Positions 54,601-63,337 of a DNA stretch of 64,000 bases are shown here, piece by piece (position 1 is the first letter of the stretch; each line of letters opens with the position of its first letter). The position numbers were made by a program, and so were the translations under genes. Below the pieces are notes generated by a model, which was given only the letters and a program-made list of their open reading frames with translations, had not been told where the DNA came from and searched no databases. This DNA comes from JBGSIC01 sp041751875 (GTDB lineage: Bacteria; Bdellovibrionota; FAC87; UBA2466; JACKAF01): assembly GCA_041751875.1 (NCBI GenBank), contig JBGSIC010000004.1, positions 124,001 to 188,000 on the forward strand, read 5' to 3'.

Positions 54601-55274
54601 TTGATCTCTTTGAACTTACGCGCACGGGTTGCCTGAATTTTCAGGCTGCGAATTTGTTTCTCAAGTTCCTTAACAATATCGTCCACGCGCTCGATGTTCA
54701 GGCGTGTTTGCTCGAGTTTGCGTTCGGCTTCCTTGCGCTTGGTCTTGTACTTGGTAATCCCAGCGACTTCTTCAAAGATGGCTCTGCGATCTTCAGGCTT
54801 CACGTTGATCATGCGATCAATCTGGCCCTGCTCGATGATGGAATAGGCGCGGCGTCCCACACCGGTATCCATGAAAACTTCATGCACGTCTCGCAAACGG
54901 ACGGCCATTTTATTGATTAGGTATTCCGCCGAACCATCTCGAAAGAGGCGGCGTGTGATGGTTAGCTCATTGCCTTTCACTAGGTGCAAAAGGTGCGGAG
55001 GCAGGTTCATGCCTTCCGTATCCATCACCAAACTGACTTCGGCCATGGAGGTTGCAGGGCGGTTTTCGGAGCCGTTAAAGATAACGTCCGACATCTCATT
55101 GCCGCGCAAATGCTTAGCGGACTGTTCGCCCATCACCCACTGGATGGCATCCACGATATTGCTTTTGCCGCAACCGTTGGGCCCTACCACCCCGGTGATG
55201 CCATCTTCAAAGGGCAAAATGGTGCGATCTACGAAAGATTTAAAGCCTTGTAATTCTAGACGTCTTAAGCGCAT
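51672..55274 (-). CDS. smc: Chromosome partition/condensation ATPase SMC
   Basis: A 1200-residue SMC protein. N-terminal head with Walker A VVGPNGCGKSNIVDAI (about 30-45) and NGSENRP; long coiled coils about 170-500 and 680-1000; hinge about 515-660 (SAAVPLGELFEPEAEVEALL onward); C-terminal head with the ABC signature SLLSGGEKALTAVSLVLAIF, Walker B FCLLDEVDAPLDEANV and the D-loop. Length is the family norm. It organises chromosomes together with ScpA and ScpB, whose genes are not in this window. ATG start agrees with the conserved MRLRRLELQGFKSF beginning. Confidence 0.97.
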   Translation of the reverse strand: MRLRRLELQGFKSFVDRTILPFEDGITGVVGPNGCGKSNIVDAIQWVMGEQSAKHLRGNEMSDVIFNGSENRPATSMAEVSLVMDTEGMNLPPHLLHLVKGNELTITRRLFRDGSAEYLINKMAVRLRDVHEVFMDTGVGRRAYSIIEQGQIDRMINVKPEDRRAIFEEVAGITKYKTKRKEAERKLEQTRLNIERVDDIVKELEKQIRSLKIQATRARKFKEIKLELESIDTFLLGRKLFTLQENIFSLQEKRKALENEQTELEAKFSGMDARVTELDVHRLDQEKKIQENEIKERELALSLQRLENQLALFEQERLHLKNSLDGYAAEREEIENGLAEMEGMLSTLQTEAETTQESFSALTAEVQSVQSRLHEEKDKKRSLEGKQEELRQQVQKLSHREVYLENQQKHGALKESQLLAQSETLNQKLAEIVVAIEKQKEELKQFEERVEACRERGVRVEQEVASVHQECQEISASLTEVETQLFEAREAYHAKRSRLDSLKELQENFEGYSPTAREVLLKMGSEASAAVPLGELFEPEAEVEALLEALLGEEMNTLVVNTTQAARELTEKIDTANLERVSLLPLDACKPLAAGETPEGLVSLLTHVKTRPGFEPVAQWALGQVFLCSDGNQAFALRAQYPELSFVTRDGRFICDRTGIYTCGITPKGKGIFARKREIEELSVQEAALDQKVSQLNQSREELMARLESQETLHGELKDKLSSIHIENVELRKEKEKTQIEQDRSDRQYAQLTDESQRNSNDLEEIRKELAQWNEELTEVLAKKNQATEDVAAMESESFSLDAQIQELATTLSEKNIEKSKLEERSVALNEKLAKTTRDREQLTLKVSAVEEKRASAELKLSQIDDQEQEVVEQKDQKGVAVNALMVEISALKESHGQTCTELTDLRSEAHGVRARRDEIVKLAQDQELKLTQHQSDYEHQKNIAIERYEREAVPLDSSAKLKFEELPLFQAQVAEQWEALSVDEQVSLMSEHVENLRQKVSRYGEVNLTAITEFEEVQKRHDFLAEQKTDLENSIKILEQAITKIDETSKLRFSETFHGVNEKFQEVFPILFNGGKAELRLTNLENMLESGVDIMAQPPGKRLQSISLLSGGEKALTAVSLVLAIFARKPSPFCLLDEVDAPLDEANVSRFNTVIRRMAQKSQFIVVTHNRKTMDMADALFGVTMERAGVSKMTSVRLN

Positions 55275-55314
55275 GGAATTGCCCTAAACCCCTTTAAATA
55301 TTGCCACTTTATAT

Positions 55315-55343
55315 AAAGGCGGACCCTGAATCAACGCCTTTTT
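55315..55343. terminator. Hairpin between ppdK and smc
   Basis: AAAGGCG (55316-55322) and CGCCTTT (55335-55341) with a 12-base loop; a run of five T follows on the plus strand and only TTTATAT on the minus strand. It may weakly end the ppdK transcript before smc. Confidence 0.4.
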
Positions 55344-55367
55344 AATGCTTTGCGTTATGTTGCCCGT

Positions 55368-58031
55368 TTAATTTGGCCCGTTCGGCTGAATAGCCGCCTG
55401 AGCTGCCGCCAGTCTAGCAACAGGAACTCTAAATGGCGAGCAACTTACGTAATTAAATCCAAGCCTTTGGCAGAATCGGATGGTTTCTGGATCGCCTCCA
55501 TGCTCGCCGCAAATGCCGATTTTAATCTTGGGATTGGTCTTTCGTCCTCGTTCGCACCCGATCTGCACCAGTTGGCCCACCCCGTGCTGATCCAAAGTCA
55601 CAAAAGGGTCTTGGAGGAAGATGCCACGGTCTACATAACCGGGCAGGAAGCTCCCGGAGTCGTCGCGTGAGAGCCCAATGGTCATTTGCGTAAGATCGTT
55701 CGTTCCAAAAGAGAAAAATTCGGCTTCCAGGGCGATTTCATCGGCTATCAGGGCCGCGCGCGGAATTTCGATCATCGTCCCCACGTGGACTTTCAGATTG
55801 GAGTCTCTTTCTTTCTGCACCTTCGCGCATGTAGCCAGCACGTCGGCTTTAAGAATGCGCAGCTCTTCCACCGTGCTAATAAACGGAATCATGATTTCCG
55901 GTTCAATCGAAAACTGCTCGTTCTTCACCAGATGAATCGCGGCTTCCAAAATTGCTCGCGTCTGCATTTGGTAAATCTCGGGAAACGAAATCGCTAAGCG
56001 ACAGCCCCGGTGTCCCAACATCGGATTCATTTCCTTGAGACTACGAATCTTATTCTGCAACATCTCGCGCGAAATATTGAGCGAAGCAGCAAGTTCACGT
56101 ATCTCGGTATCTGTGTGAGGTAAGAACTCATGCAGCGGCGGATCGAGAAGTCGCACCGTAACCGGAAAGCCCTTCATCTCACGGAAGATTTCGATAAAAT
56201 CCTCTCGCTGCGCCGGAAAAAGCTTTACCAACGCTTCGTCTCGTTGCGGTTTTGTTTCCGCTAGAATCATTTGGCGCACATGAAAAATGCGGTTGTCGCC
56301 GAAAAACATATGTTCGGTTCGACAGAGCCCCACACCACGCGCCCCAAACTGACGAGCCACCTTCACGTCGTGCGGAGTTTCCGCGTTCGCGCGAAGGTCC
56401 ATCGTCCGACGCGCGTCCACCCATTCCATGAGCTGCGTGTAGTAATGATCCACTTGGCTGTTAATGGTTGGGACATTTCCAACCATGACTTCACCGGTGG
56501 CTCCGTCGATGGTGAGTTGGTCGCCTTTGCGTACAACAATATCGCCGACACTAAAGCACTGATTGGCGTAATCAATAGTGATTTCCCCGCAGCCCGCCAC
56601 ACAAGGCTTGCCCATTCCTCTGGCTACAACGGCGGCGTGCGAAGTCATCCCCCCTAACGCAGTCAAAATGCCTGTCGCAGCGTCCATACCAGAAATGTCT
56701 TCGGGCGACGTTTCGTGGCGCACCAACAGAGCTGCGCGGTTTTCCTTTTTATAGGCTTCCGCCTCGGCTGAAGAAAATACCACTTCGCCCGAAGCGGCTC
56801 CCGGAGAAGCCGGTAAACCCTTGGCGATGATTTCTTTCGGCGCCTTAGGGTCAAGCCGAGGATGCAAAAGCTGCTCGATTTGGGCAGGAGCGACCCGTAA
56901 AATCGCGGTATCCGTATCGATAAGTCCTTCTTTGACCATGTCGACGGCAATCCGGACTGCGGCCGAAGCCGTCCGCTTTCCATTTCGTGTCTGGAGAAGG
57001 TAGAGCTTTCCCTTTTGCACGGTGAATTCGATGTCCTGCATGTCTCGGTAGTGCTTTTCCAGTTTCGTGTAGATTCCAATGAGTTCTTGGTACACGACGG
57101 GGAAAAGGGCTTCCATTGTAGGAAGTTTATTATCTCCCGCAGACTCTTTGTTCAAAGGCTGAGGCGTACGGATGCCGGCCACAACGTCTTCGCCTTGCGC
57201 GTTGGGAAGAAACTCACCGAAAAAGCGTCTTTCGCCATTCGAAGGGTCGCGCGTGAAGGCAACGCCTGTCGCGCTGTCGTCTCCCATATTCCCAAATACC
57301 ATCGACTGCACATTAACGGCCGTCCCCCAATGTTCGGGAATTTTGTGAATGCGGCGGTAACTTTTGGCGCGCGCTGCGTTCCAAGAACGGAAAACAGCTC
57401 CAATCGCACCCCATAGCTGTTCCTGCGGATCAAGAGGAAAGGCTTTACCGGTTTGTTCAACAACGATCTGCTTAAACTCTGCGACCAGCTGGATAAGGGT
57501 AGCCGCCGATAATTCCGAGTCTAACGTGACGTTGGCGTCTGCGCGCGCTTGCGACAGTCGGCTTTCAAACTGATAGGGCTGAACCTCCATCACCACATCG
57601 GCGTACATTTGAATGAACCGGCGATAGGCATCGTACGCAAAGCGTTCGTCTTTACTCTGTTTGACAAGGCCTTTAACCGTCTCGTCATTCAGACCTAAGT
57701 TCAAAATGGTATCCATCATGCCGGGCATGCTCGCCCGTGCGCCCGAACGGACCGATACCAAGAGGGGGTTTTCAATATCCCCAAACTTAGCGCCGATGAT
57801 TTGTTCGACTTTCTTTAGCGCTGCCGCCACTTCTTCTTCCAAACTTTTGGGATAGGTTCGCTGGTTGGCGTAGTAGTACGTGCAAACTTCTGTGGTGATC
57901 GTAAACCCGGGAGGCACCGGAAGACCTAGGTTGGTCATCTCGGCAAGGTTTGCCCCTTTGCCACCTAACAAATCCTTCTTGGATTTATCGCCCTGCGCTT
58001 TGCCTGAGCCAAAAGAGGAAACGTAACTCAT
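55368..58031 (-). CDS. ppdK: Pyruvate, phosphate dikinase
   Basis: An 887-residue enzyme that interconverts pyruvate, ATP and phosphate with PEP, AMP and pyrophosphate. N-terminal ATP-grasp domain (LLGGKGANLAEMTNLGLPVPPG; SVRSGARASMPGMMDTILN), swivelling phosphohistidine domain with GGMTSHAAVVARGMGKPC (His465), and the C-terminal PEP/pyruvate barrel (GTMIEIPRAALIADEI, EFFSFGTNDLTQMTIG, GICGEHGGDP with the catalytic Cys). Length fits. The ATG overlaps the glyS stop (ATGA), so both are translated together. It can work in gluconeogenesis or in PPi-dependent glycolysis. Confidence 0.97.
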   Translation of the reverse strand: MSYVSSFGSGKAQGDKSKKDLLGGKGANLAEMTNLGLPVPPGFTITTEVCTYYYANQRTYPKSLEEEVAAALKKVEQIIGAKFGDIENPLLVSVRSGARASMPGMMDTILNLGLNDETVKGLVKQSKDERFAYDAYRRFIQMYADVVMEVQPYQFESRLSQARADANVTLDSELSAATLIQLVAEFKQIVVEQTGKAFPLDPQEQLWGAIGAVFRSWNAARAKSYRRIHKIPEHWGTAVNVQSMVFGNMGDDSATGVAFTRDPSNGERRFFGEFLPNAQGEDVVAGIRTPQPLNKESAGDNKLPTMEALFPVVYQELIGIYTKLEKHYRDMQDIEFTVQKGKLYLLQTRNGKRTASAAVRIAVDMVKEGLIDTDTAILRVAPAQIEQLLHPRLDPKAPKEIIAKGLPASPGAASGEVVFSSAEAEAYKKENRAALLVRHETSPEDISGMDAATGILTALGGMTSHAAVVARGMGKPCVAGCGEITIDYANQCFSVGDIVVRKGDQLTIDGATGEVMVGNVPTINSQVDHYYTQLMEWVDARRTMDLRANAETPHDVKVARQFGARGVGLCRTEHMFFGDNRIFHVRQMILAETKPQRDEALVKLFPAQREDFIEIFREMKGFPVTVRLLDPPLHEFLPHTDTEIRELAASLNISREMLQNKIRSLKEMNPMLGHRGCRLAISFPEIYQMQTRAILEAAIHLVKNEQFSIEPEIMIPFISTVEELRILKADVLATCAKVQKERDSNLKVHVGTMIEIPRAALIADEIALEAEFFSFGTNDLTQMTIGLSRDDSGSFLPGYVDRGIFLQDPFVTLDQHGVGQLVQIGCERGRKTNPKIKIGICGEHGGDPETIRFCQRLGFNYVSCSPFRVPVARLAAAQAAIQPNGPN

Positions 58032-59347
58032 CCGTCAGCTCCCGCTAGCTTCTGCTCAACCACAGTCACAAGTTGATCTAAGTTCACTCGCTCTTGGGTC
58101 ATCGAATCACGTTCCCGAATGGTTACGGTGTTGGTCGAAGCGGTGTCTCCGTCAATCGTCACGCAAAACGGGGTACCAATCTCATCTTGTCTACGGTAGC
58201 GGCGGCCTACGGCCCCTTTGTCATCGTACTGACAGTTCCAGCGCTTGCTAACCGATCGGAACACCTTTTCTGCGAGTTCTTCCATACCGTCTTTATTCAC
58301 GAGAGGAAAAACGCCAACCTTGACCGGAGCCAACTGCGGATGAAAGCGCATGACGGTGCGCTCTTCTTCCTCCACAAAGGCGTCTGTCAAAAACGCGAGC
58401 GTACCGCGGTCCGCGCCCGCTGAGGGTTCAATCACGTAGGGGAAGTAGCGAGTTCCCGCTTGCGGGTCGGAATAGCTCAAATCTTTTTTGCTGAACTCAG
58501 AATGCTGTTTCAGGTCGTAGTCGGTTCGATTCGCAATTCCTTCAAGTTCAGCGCGTCCGAACGGGAAATCGTATTCGATATCCACGCAACCCGCGGCATA
58601 GTGAGCAAGCTCTGATTCTTCGTGTTCGCGAAGATGAAGATGCTCTTTTTTGATACCAAATTTCAGGTACCAGTTGTAACGGGTTTCTTTCCAATGCTCG
58701 TACCACTTTGGTGCCTCATCGGGATGGACAAAAAACTCAATTTCCATCTGCTCAAACTCGCGCGAGCGAAAGGTAAAATTACGAGGATTAATTTCGTTGC
58801 GAAACGCCTTTCCAATTTGGGCGATACCAAAAGGAACTTTTACACGCGAGCTACTCACCACGTTTTGAAAGTTAACGAAAATTCCCTGACAGGTTTCAGG
58901 TCGCAAATACGTTTGGGAACTGCTGTCTTCGAGCGCGCCCACGTAGGTCTTAAACATGAGATTAAACTGACGAACTTCCGTGAACTTTTCCTTGGTCCCA
59001 CAGACAGGGCACTGTTTGTTTTGGATTTGGTCGGCTCTTAAGCGCGACTTACACTGAAGACAGTCCACCATGGGATCGGTGAACGATTTTACGTGGCCCG
59101 AAGCTTCCCACGTACGGGGATTCATCAAAATACTGCAATCCAGACCCACCACATCGGTACGTCGTGTGACAGTCTCTCTCCACCACGCTTCTTTCACGTT
59201 GCGTTTAAGTTCGACGCCCAGGGGGCCGTAATCCCAGCACCCATTCAAACCACCGTGAATCTCACTGGAAGGGAAAATAAATCCGCGGCGTTTGCATAAA
59301 GATACAATCGCCTGCATTTTTTGTTCAGCGGTTTGCGGCTTTCCCAT
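58028..59347 (-). CDS. glyS: Glycyl-tRNA synthetase, single-chain (alpha2) type
   Basis: A 439-residue class II synthetase attaching glycine to tRNA-Gly. ATG 59347 follows GGAGG at seven bases; an upstream frame lacks similarity. Blocks visible: KRRGFIFPSSEIHGGLNGCWDYGPLG at the start, four-Cys zinc-like motif CLQCKSRL and CPVCGTKE, LRPETCQGIFVNF (motif 2 region), IGKAFRNEINPRNFTFRSREFEQME, and the motif 3 ADRGTLAFLTDAF. Distinct from the alpha2beta2 enzyme of E. coli. It overlaps ppdK by four bases, an unusual pairing. Confidence 0.96.
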   Translation of the reverse strand: MGKPQTAEQKMQAIVSLCKRRGFIFPSSEIHGGLNGCWDYGPLGVELKRNVKEAWWRETVTRRTDVVGLDCSILMNPRTWEASGHVKSFTDPMVDCLQCKSRLRADQIQNKQCPVCGTKEKFTEVRQFNLMFKTYVGALEDSSSQTYLRPETCQGIFVNFQNVVSSSRVKVPFGIAQIGKAFRNEINPRNFTFRSREFEQMEIEFFVHPDEAPKWYEHWKETRYNWYLKFGIKKEHLHLREHEESELAHYAAGCVDIEYDFPFGRAELEGIANRTDYDLKQHSEFSKKDLSYSDPQAGTRYFPYVIEPSAGADRGTLAFLTDAFVEEEERTVMRFHPQLAPVKVGVFPLVNKDGMEELAEKVFRSVSKRWNCQYDDKGAVGRRYRRQDEIGTPFCVTIDGDTASTNTVTIRERDSMTQERVNLDQLVTVVEQKLAGADG

Positions 59348-59449
59348 CCAACGGCCTCCTACAGCGCGGTTTGCCCGAAGAATGTAAGTGCTACCATACC
59401 GGGGCAAGCGTCGCAAAGCTAAAGGAACTCGCCCAAATCACACAGGAAT

Positions 59450-59914
59450 TTATCCCGGAAAGCTCTCCTGCAACATAATCAAAAGAGGGCCCATCAGGAG
59501 CAGCATAGCGGCGGGGAAGAAGAACAAAAGGAGCTTTATGTTGAGCACTAGCGGCAACCGGCGCCCAAAATTCTCCAAGGCCAACTGGTTTTCCTTACGA
59601 AGCCTTCCAGCAATGCGCTCGAGGTTTCCTCCCAATGCTGTGCCCTGTTGATAGAGAAACACGAGTAATTCAAACCAAATCCGATGCTCGGCAACCGGCC
59701 ACTCCCGAGAGAGTCGGACCAAGCAATCCGGGAATGCTTCGCCCGGAGAGGGGTGAAGCACCTCGTAGATCGGCGCTGGAAATAAGGTCCGGAAACCTTC
59801 CAAAGCGCGCCCCCACGCGTAGGCCAAATCGTAACCGACGCCCACGTAGAGCCGGAGAGCCTCAAAAAAATAGAGCAACGCAACCAACTGCTGGCGCTCG
59901 ACCGCTTTTACCAT
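59450..59914 (-). CDS. TadC-like type II secretion F-domain membrane protein
   Basis: About 154 residues if started at ATG 59914, which overlaps the end of the upstream gene; a start at 59938 is also possible. It has a T2SF domain (VALLYFFEALRLYVGVGYDLAYAWGRAL, FLYQQGTALGGNLERIAGRL) and a C-terminal hydrophobic helix (LLLFFFPAAMLLLMGPLLIM). Such proteins form the inner-membrane platform of type II secretion and type IV/Tad pili. It is shorter than usual for TadC (about 300), so it may be the truncated partner of the gene at 60735. Confidence 0.75.
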   Translation of the reverse strand: MVKAVERQQLVALLYFFEALRLYVGVGYDLAYAWGRALEGFRTLFPAPIYEVLHPSPGEAFPDCLVRLSREWPVAEHRIWFELLVFLYQQGTALGGNLERIAGRLRKENQLALENFGRRLPLVLNIKLLLFFFPAAMLLLMGPLLIMLQESFPG

Positions 59915-60735
59915 CTCAAAGCCCTTTGCAGCGCCCATATCCCCCCGAGCTGAAAAGCCGCTGCCGTCACCAAACACGGTATCGCCCAACGAGAGCCCCA
60001 AAAAAGGGGGCCGAAGTCGGGCTGCCAAAGGGCCAAAAAAGCGGCGAGTCCCCAACTTAAGCTGACAACAAGCCCCACTTGCGCCCACGCGCCCTGCCGC
60101 AAAGTTTTTAACCGCTCGCGTCGCGCCTCCTCCGCTTCCAAAAGGGGCAGCATCGAATCCATGAACTGAGAAACGGGAAGGCCGCGAACGTAGGCAGTCT
60201 GAAGAACTTGGAAATAAAGCGAACTCGTTTCGAGACGGTAACGCTTCTTAAAGGCATTTAAACATTCTTCCAAACTTGTGCCGCTGGGGAAATTGTTGAG
60301 GTGGCGAAGAAGGCGGCGCGAAAACGGGGTTTGCGATTGGCGGGCTGCTCTAAAAAGCGCTTCGGGTAGAGCAAGCCCCACCTGAAGGAGCGCCGCTAGT
60401 GCATAGAAAAAAGGAAGGGAAGAAGACTCAAACCGAGCAAGCCAGCGTCCCTCTAAGACTCGCCGGATGGCCGGAGTAAGCACCCAGAAACCGCCCAAAC
60501 ATAAACAGCCGGGGATTGGACTACCGAACAAAAAAAGGCCACCCAGCAAAGCAGCGAGGGCAACAATTCCCACCCCGGCGTACGCCTTAACGGAAAAAAG
60601 GCGAGGCGAGTCGGCTCCTTCCTCTCGTAGCCTCTTAGCCAGGTCCCACAGCCGCTTTCGCGCAAACGCCGTGCAGAACCCAATCATGAGAAAGCAGCAA
60701 ACGCTCGCCAGAATAAAAACAAATAGCGCGGACAT
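59908..60735 (-). CDS. TadB-like type II secretion F-domain membrane protein
   Basis: A 275-residue inner-membrane protein from ATG 60735 (GAGG five bases upstream). An N-terminal membrane helix (LFVFILASVCCFLMIGFCTA) and a helix pair (VGIVALAALLGGLFLFGS) precede the T2SF domain, FFYALAALLQVGLALPEALFRAA to SLEECLNAFKKRYRLETS, with further helices near 230-270. Coupled by overlap to the gene at 59914. The ATPase, pilin and secretin genes of a Tad or type IV system are not in the window, so this pair may be an orphan. Confidence 0.82.
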   Translation of the reverse strand: MSALFVFILASVCCFLMIGFCTAFARKRLWDLAKRLREEGADSPRLFSVKAYAGVGIVALAALLGGLFLFGSPIPGCLCLGGFWVLTPAIRRVLEGRWLARFESSSLPFFYALAALLQVGLALPEALFRAARQSQTPFSRRLLRHLNNFPSGTSLEECLNAFKKRYRLETSSLYFQVLQTAYVRGLPVSQFMDSMLPLLEAEEARRERLKTLRQGAWAQVGLVVSLSWGLAAFLALWQPDFGPLFWGSRWAIPCLVTAAAFQLGGIWALQRALRW

Positions 60736-60835
60736 GATGACCTCGCTAGAGACGAGGGTGCAAGTTCCACGCCTATACAAAGAGAATGAGTTCCTTTAGA
60801 ATCGGCTCATTCAATGACAGGGAGTGGGGAACGGC

Positions 60836-62632
60836 ATGTTTGAAACCAACAGTCTTTTAGTTGATAGCGAAACCATCGGTGGCGGTTTTTTGGACCGCGT
60901 CCGCATGGGCGCGAAAGACCGTGCGTACTACATCAAGAAAGAAGGTAAGTACGAACCGGTCCTTTGGGAAGAAGTTTACGGCAAGGTTCTCGGAATTTTT
61001 TCCTCTTTGCGCGCGCATGGAGTCACAAAAGGCGACCGTGTGGCGATCATGGCTCACACCGCGCCCGAATGGAACCTAGTGGACATTGCCATCTTGAGTG
61101 GAGGCGCCATCACCATCCCCGTGTACCCTTCCAGCACGCCGGAGGACACAGCCCACATCATTAAGAACAGTGGTGCAAAGTTCATTTTTGTCGACGACAT
61201 TCACCAATACGAAAAAATAGAAGCCGCGCAGAAAAAATTGGGCACCAATTTTCCTGTCGCTTCTTTCAAACCCATCCCGGGCAAACAGGCTTTCGATCTC
61301 GCTTCGTTTATGCAGATGAAGGATCGTTCCTCGGTCGAGAAGGAGTTTGAAGCCGCAGTCCGCGCCGTGAAAATGGATGATATCGCTTCCATCGTATACA
61401 CATCGGGCACCACCGGCGTGCCTAAGGGTGTGGTCTTAACTCACTATAATTTCACTTCATGTTTGCTTGCCGTGATCATGCACGTCAGGTTTGTGAGTTC
61501 AGATTGTCTTTTAACTTTCCTTCCCTTCTCTCACATCTTCGGTCGCATTGAGAGTCTAGCCCCCATCTTCTGCGGCATCGCCATGGGATTTGCGGAGAAC
61601 ATGACAACGGTCGCGGTAAACATCCAAGAACTCAAACCCACCGTATTGGTGAGTGTGCCGCGCATTTACGAAAAGATATACGCCCGTATCATGGGAGAGG
61701 TCGCCAGCGGCTCGGCCGCTAAGCAGAAGATTTTCCACTGGGCGCAGGGAATTGGGCGCGAGGTCGCCTGCCGACGCTCTGAAAAGCAACCCATTCCCGC
61801 AGCGCTTCAAGTTAAGTACGCTGTTGCCGACAAACTGGTCTTCTCAAAGATTAGAGCCAAGCTAGGCGGGCGCATTAAGCTGACCGCGTCGGGTGGAGCA
61901 CCACTGGCGCGTGACATCTGCGAATTCTTCCATGGTTGTGGAATCAAAATTTTGGAGGGATACGGACTCACTGAAACACTCGGTCCCATCATTGTTAACC
62001 ATCCCGATAACTATCGCTTCGGCACAGTCGGCACTCCCATCGGAAATGGAGAGGTAAAAATCGCAAGCGATGGCGAGATTTTGCTAAGAGGCTCAATGGT
62101 TTCGCCTGGCTACTACAACGATCCAGAAGCCACCAAAGCAGCATTTTTACCCGACGGTTGGTTCTGCTCCGGAGATATCGGCGAAATTGATGACCGTGGT
62201 TTTTTGAAAATCACCGATCGCAAGAAAGAGCTGATCATCACAGCAGGCGGAAAGAATATTGCGCCTCAGAAAATCGAGAACTTAGTAAAGCTCTCCCCCT
62301 ATATTAGTAATTGCATGGCCTACGGGGACAAGCAAAAGTACATCGTGGCCCTCGTGACCCTTGACCCAGATGCCGCCAAAAAATGGGCGGAAAGTACCGG
62401 GAAATCAGCAAACGATCTGGAGGCCTTGGCCCGTTCTCAAGAGCTAAATGATCTTGTGGCCAAGGAGATTGAAAAGGCCAACAAGGAACTTGCGAATTAC
62501 GAGAGCGTGAAAAAGTTCCACATTGTGGCAGAGGACTGGTCGCCGGAGAACGGGATGCTCACGCCTTCCCTCAAACTCAAGCGTAAGGTTATCATAAAGA
62601 ATTACCAAAGCGCCCTAGACGCCCTGTACTAG
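60836..62632 (+). CDS. Long-chain fatty acid-CoA ligase (AMP-forming)
   Basis: A 598-residue adenylate-forming enzyme. I chose ATG 60836 (GGGGA a few bases before); GTG 60824 is four codons upstream. AMP-binding motif VYTSGTTGVPKGVVLTH, LPFSHIFGR, the AMP-binding EGYGLTETLGP, GWFCSGDIGEID, and the hinge DRKKELIITAGGKNIAPQ are present. It activates long-chain fatty acids through an acyl-AMP for lipid synthesis or beta-oxidation. The C-terminal domain ends LKRKVIIKNYQS. Divergent from the T2SF pair. Confidence 0.93.
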   Translation: MFETNSLLVDSETIGGGFLDRVRMGAKDRAYYIKKEGKYEPVLWEEVYGKVLGIFSSLRAHGVTKGDRVAIMAHTAPEWNLVDIAILSGGAITIPVYPSSTPEDTAHIIKNSGAKFIFVDDIHQYEKIEAAQKKLGTNFPVASFKPIPGKQAFDLASFMQMKDRSSVEKEFEAAVRAVKMDDIASIVYTSGTTGVPKGVVLTHYNFTSCLLAVIMHVRFVSSDCLLTFLPFSHIFGRIESLAPIFCGIAMGFAENMTTVAVNIQELKPTVLVSVPRIYEKIYARIMGEVASGSAAKQKIFHWAQGIGREVACRRSEKQPIPAALQVKYAVADKLVFSKIRAKLGGRIKLTASGGAPLARDICEFFHGCGIKILEGYGLTETLGPIIVNHPDNYRFGTVGTPIGNGEVKIASDGEILLRGSMVSPGYYNDPEATKAAFLPDGWFCSGDIGEIDDRGFLKITDRKKELIITAGGKNIAPQKIENLVKLSPYISNCMAYGDKQKYIVALVTLDPDAAKKWAESTGKSANDLEALARSQELNDLVAKEIEKANKELANYESVKKFHIVAEDWSPENGMLTPSLKLKRKVIIKNYQSALDALY

Positions 62633-62637
62633 GCTTC

Positions 62638-62681
62638 GGCCCAGATTAAATTTCCCAAGAAAAATAAGAACCTTCTGGGCC
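62638..62681. repeat. 8-base perfect inverted repeat after the acyl-CoA ligase gene
   Basis: GGCCCAGA (62638-62645) pairs with TCTGGGCC (62674-62681) across a 28-base A-rich loop. No T-tract follows, so it is at best a weak transcript end. Confidence 0.4.
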
Positions 62682-62766
62682 CCCTTGACCCCAAACAAAG
62701 CGTTACCAACTTAAACCATGAGAGTTTGATGGGGCGGCTGCTTTCCGGGACTCGTGGTGAGTCTTT

Positions 62767-62792
62767 GAGGGTAGCCCTCCCAACTTTGGAGG
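62767..62792 (+). promoter_or_regulatory. Switchable hairpin sequestering the hsp20 ribosome site (candidate RNA thermometer)
   Basis: CCTCC (62776-62780) can pair with the ribosome site GGAGG (62788-62792) across a 7-base loop, hiding it. Alternatively CCCTC (62775-62779) pairs with GAGGG (62767-62771) across TAG, freeing it. The two pairings exclude each other. Small heat shock genes are the usual hosts of RNA thermometers, so temperature control of translation is a reasonable inference. Confidence 0.5.
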
Positions 62793-62801
62793 AAAAACTT
62801 T

Positions 62802-63296
62802 ATGAGCAGACTAGATATTTGGCGTCGTCCCGTGAACCAGTTATTTGCGTTCGATTCCGATTGGGACGCACTTTTTAATGACGGATACACCCGCCGTGAA
62901 GAACGCAGTGCGTTTTTGCCGGCGACAGAAGTTCAGGAAACCGAATCCCATTTTGTTTTAAGCTTCGATGTTCCTGGGCTTTCCAAGGACGACATTAAAA
63001 TTGAAGTAGAAGGCGATTTGCTTACCGTGTCAGGGGAAAGAAAGTTTGATGCAGAACGCACCAAAAATTCTGTGCACCACACGGAACGCAGTTACGGTCG
63101 CTTTACCCGGTCGTTCACCTTGCCGAAAGGCACGGACACTTCCAACCTGGAAGCGAACTACAAGGATGGCGTGCTTCACATCGCCGTAGCAAAGTCGGAA
63201 GCTGCGAAACCTAGAAAAGTGGAAATTAAGTCGGAAGACACCGGCTTTTTTCAAAAAATTCTAGGCGCGAAGAAGACAGAAAAATTGGCGAGTTAA
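62802..63296 (+). CDS. Small heat shock protein (Hsp20/alpha-crystallin family)
   Basis: A 164-residue chaperone that holds unfolding proteins without ATP. The alpha-crystallin domain spans about 42-140: FLPATEVQETESHFVLSFDVPG, DDIKIEVEGDLLTVSGERK, RSYGRFTRSFTLPKG and NYKDGVLHIAVAKSE, the last containing the usual GVL motif. The short N-terminal arm is typical. The C-terminal tail is Lys/Glu-rich without a clear IXI motif. GGAGG lies nine bases before ATG, within a hairpin. A strong terminator follows. Confidence 0.95.
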   Translation: MSRLDIWRRPVNQLFAFDSDWDALFNDGYTRREERSAFLPATEVQETESHFVLSFDVPGLSKDDIKIEVEGDLLTVSGERKFDAERTKNSVHHTERSYGRFTRSFTLPKGTDTSNLEANYKDGVLHIAVAKSEAAKPRKVEIKSEDTGFFQKILGAKKTEKLAS

Positions 63297-63337
63297 AATT
63301 AACCCACGCCTTCGGGCTAGTTAAAACTATGGATGAT

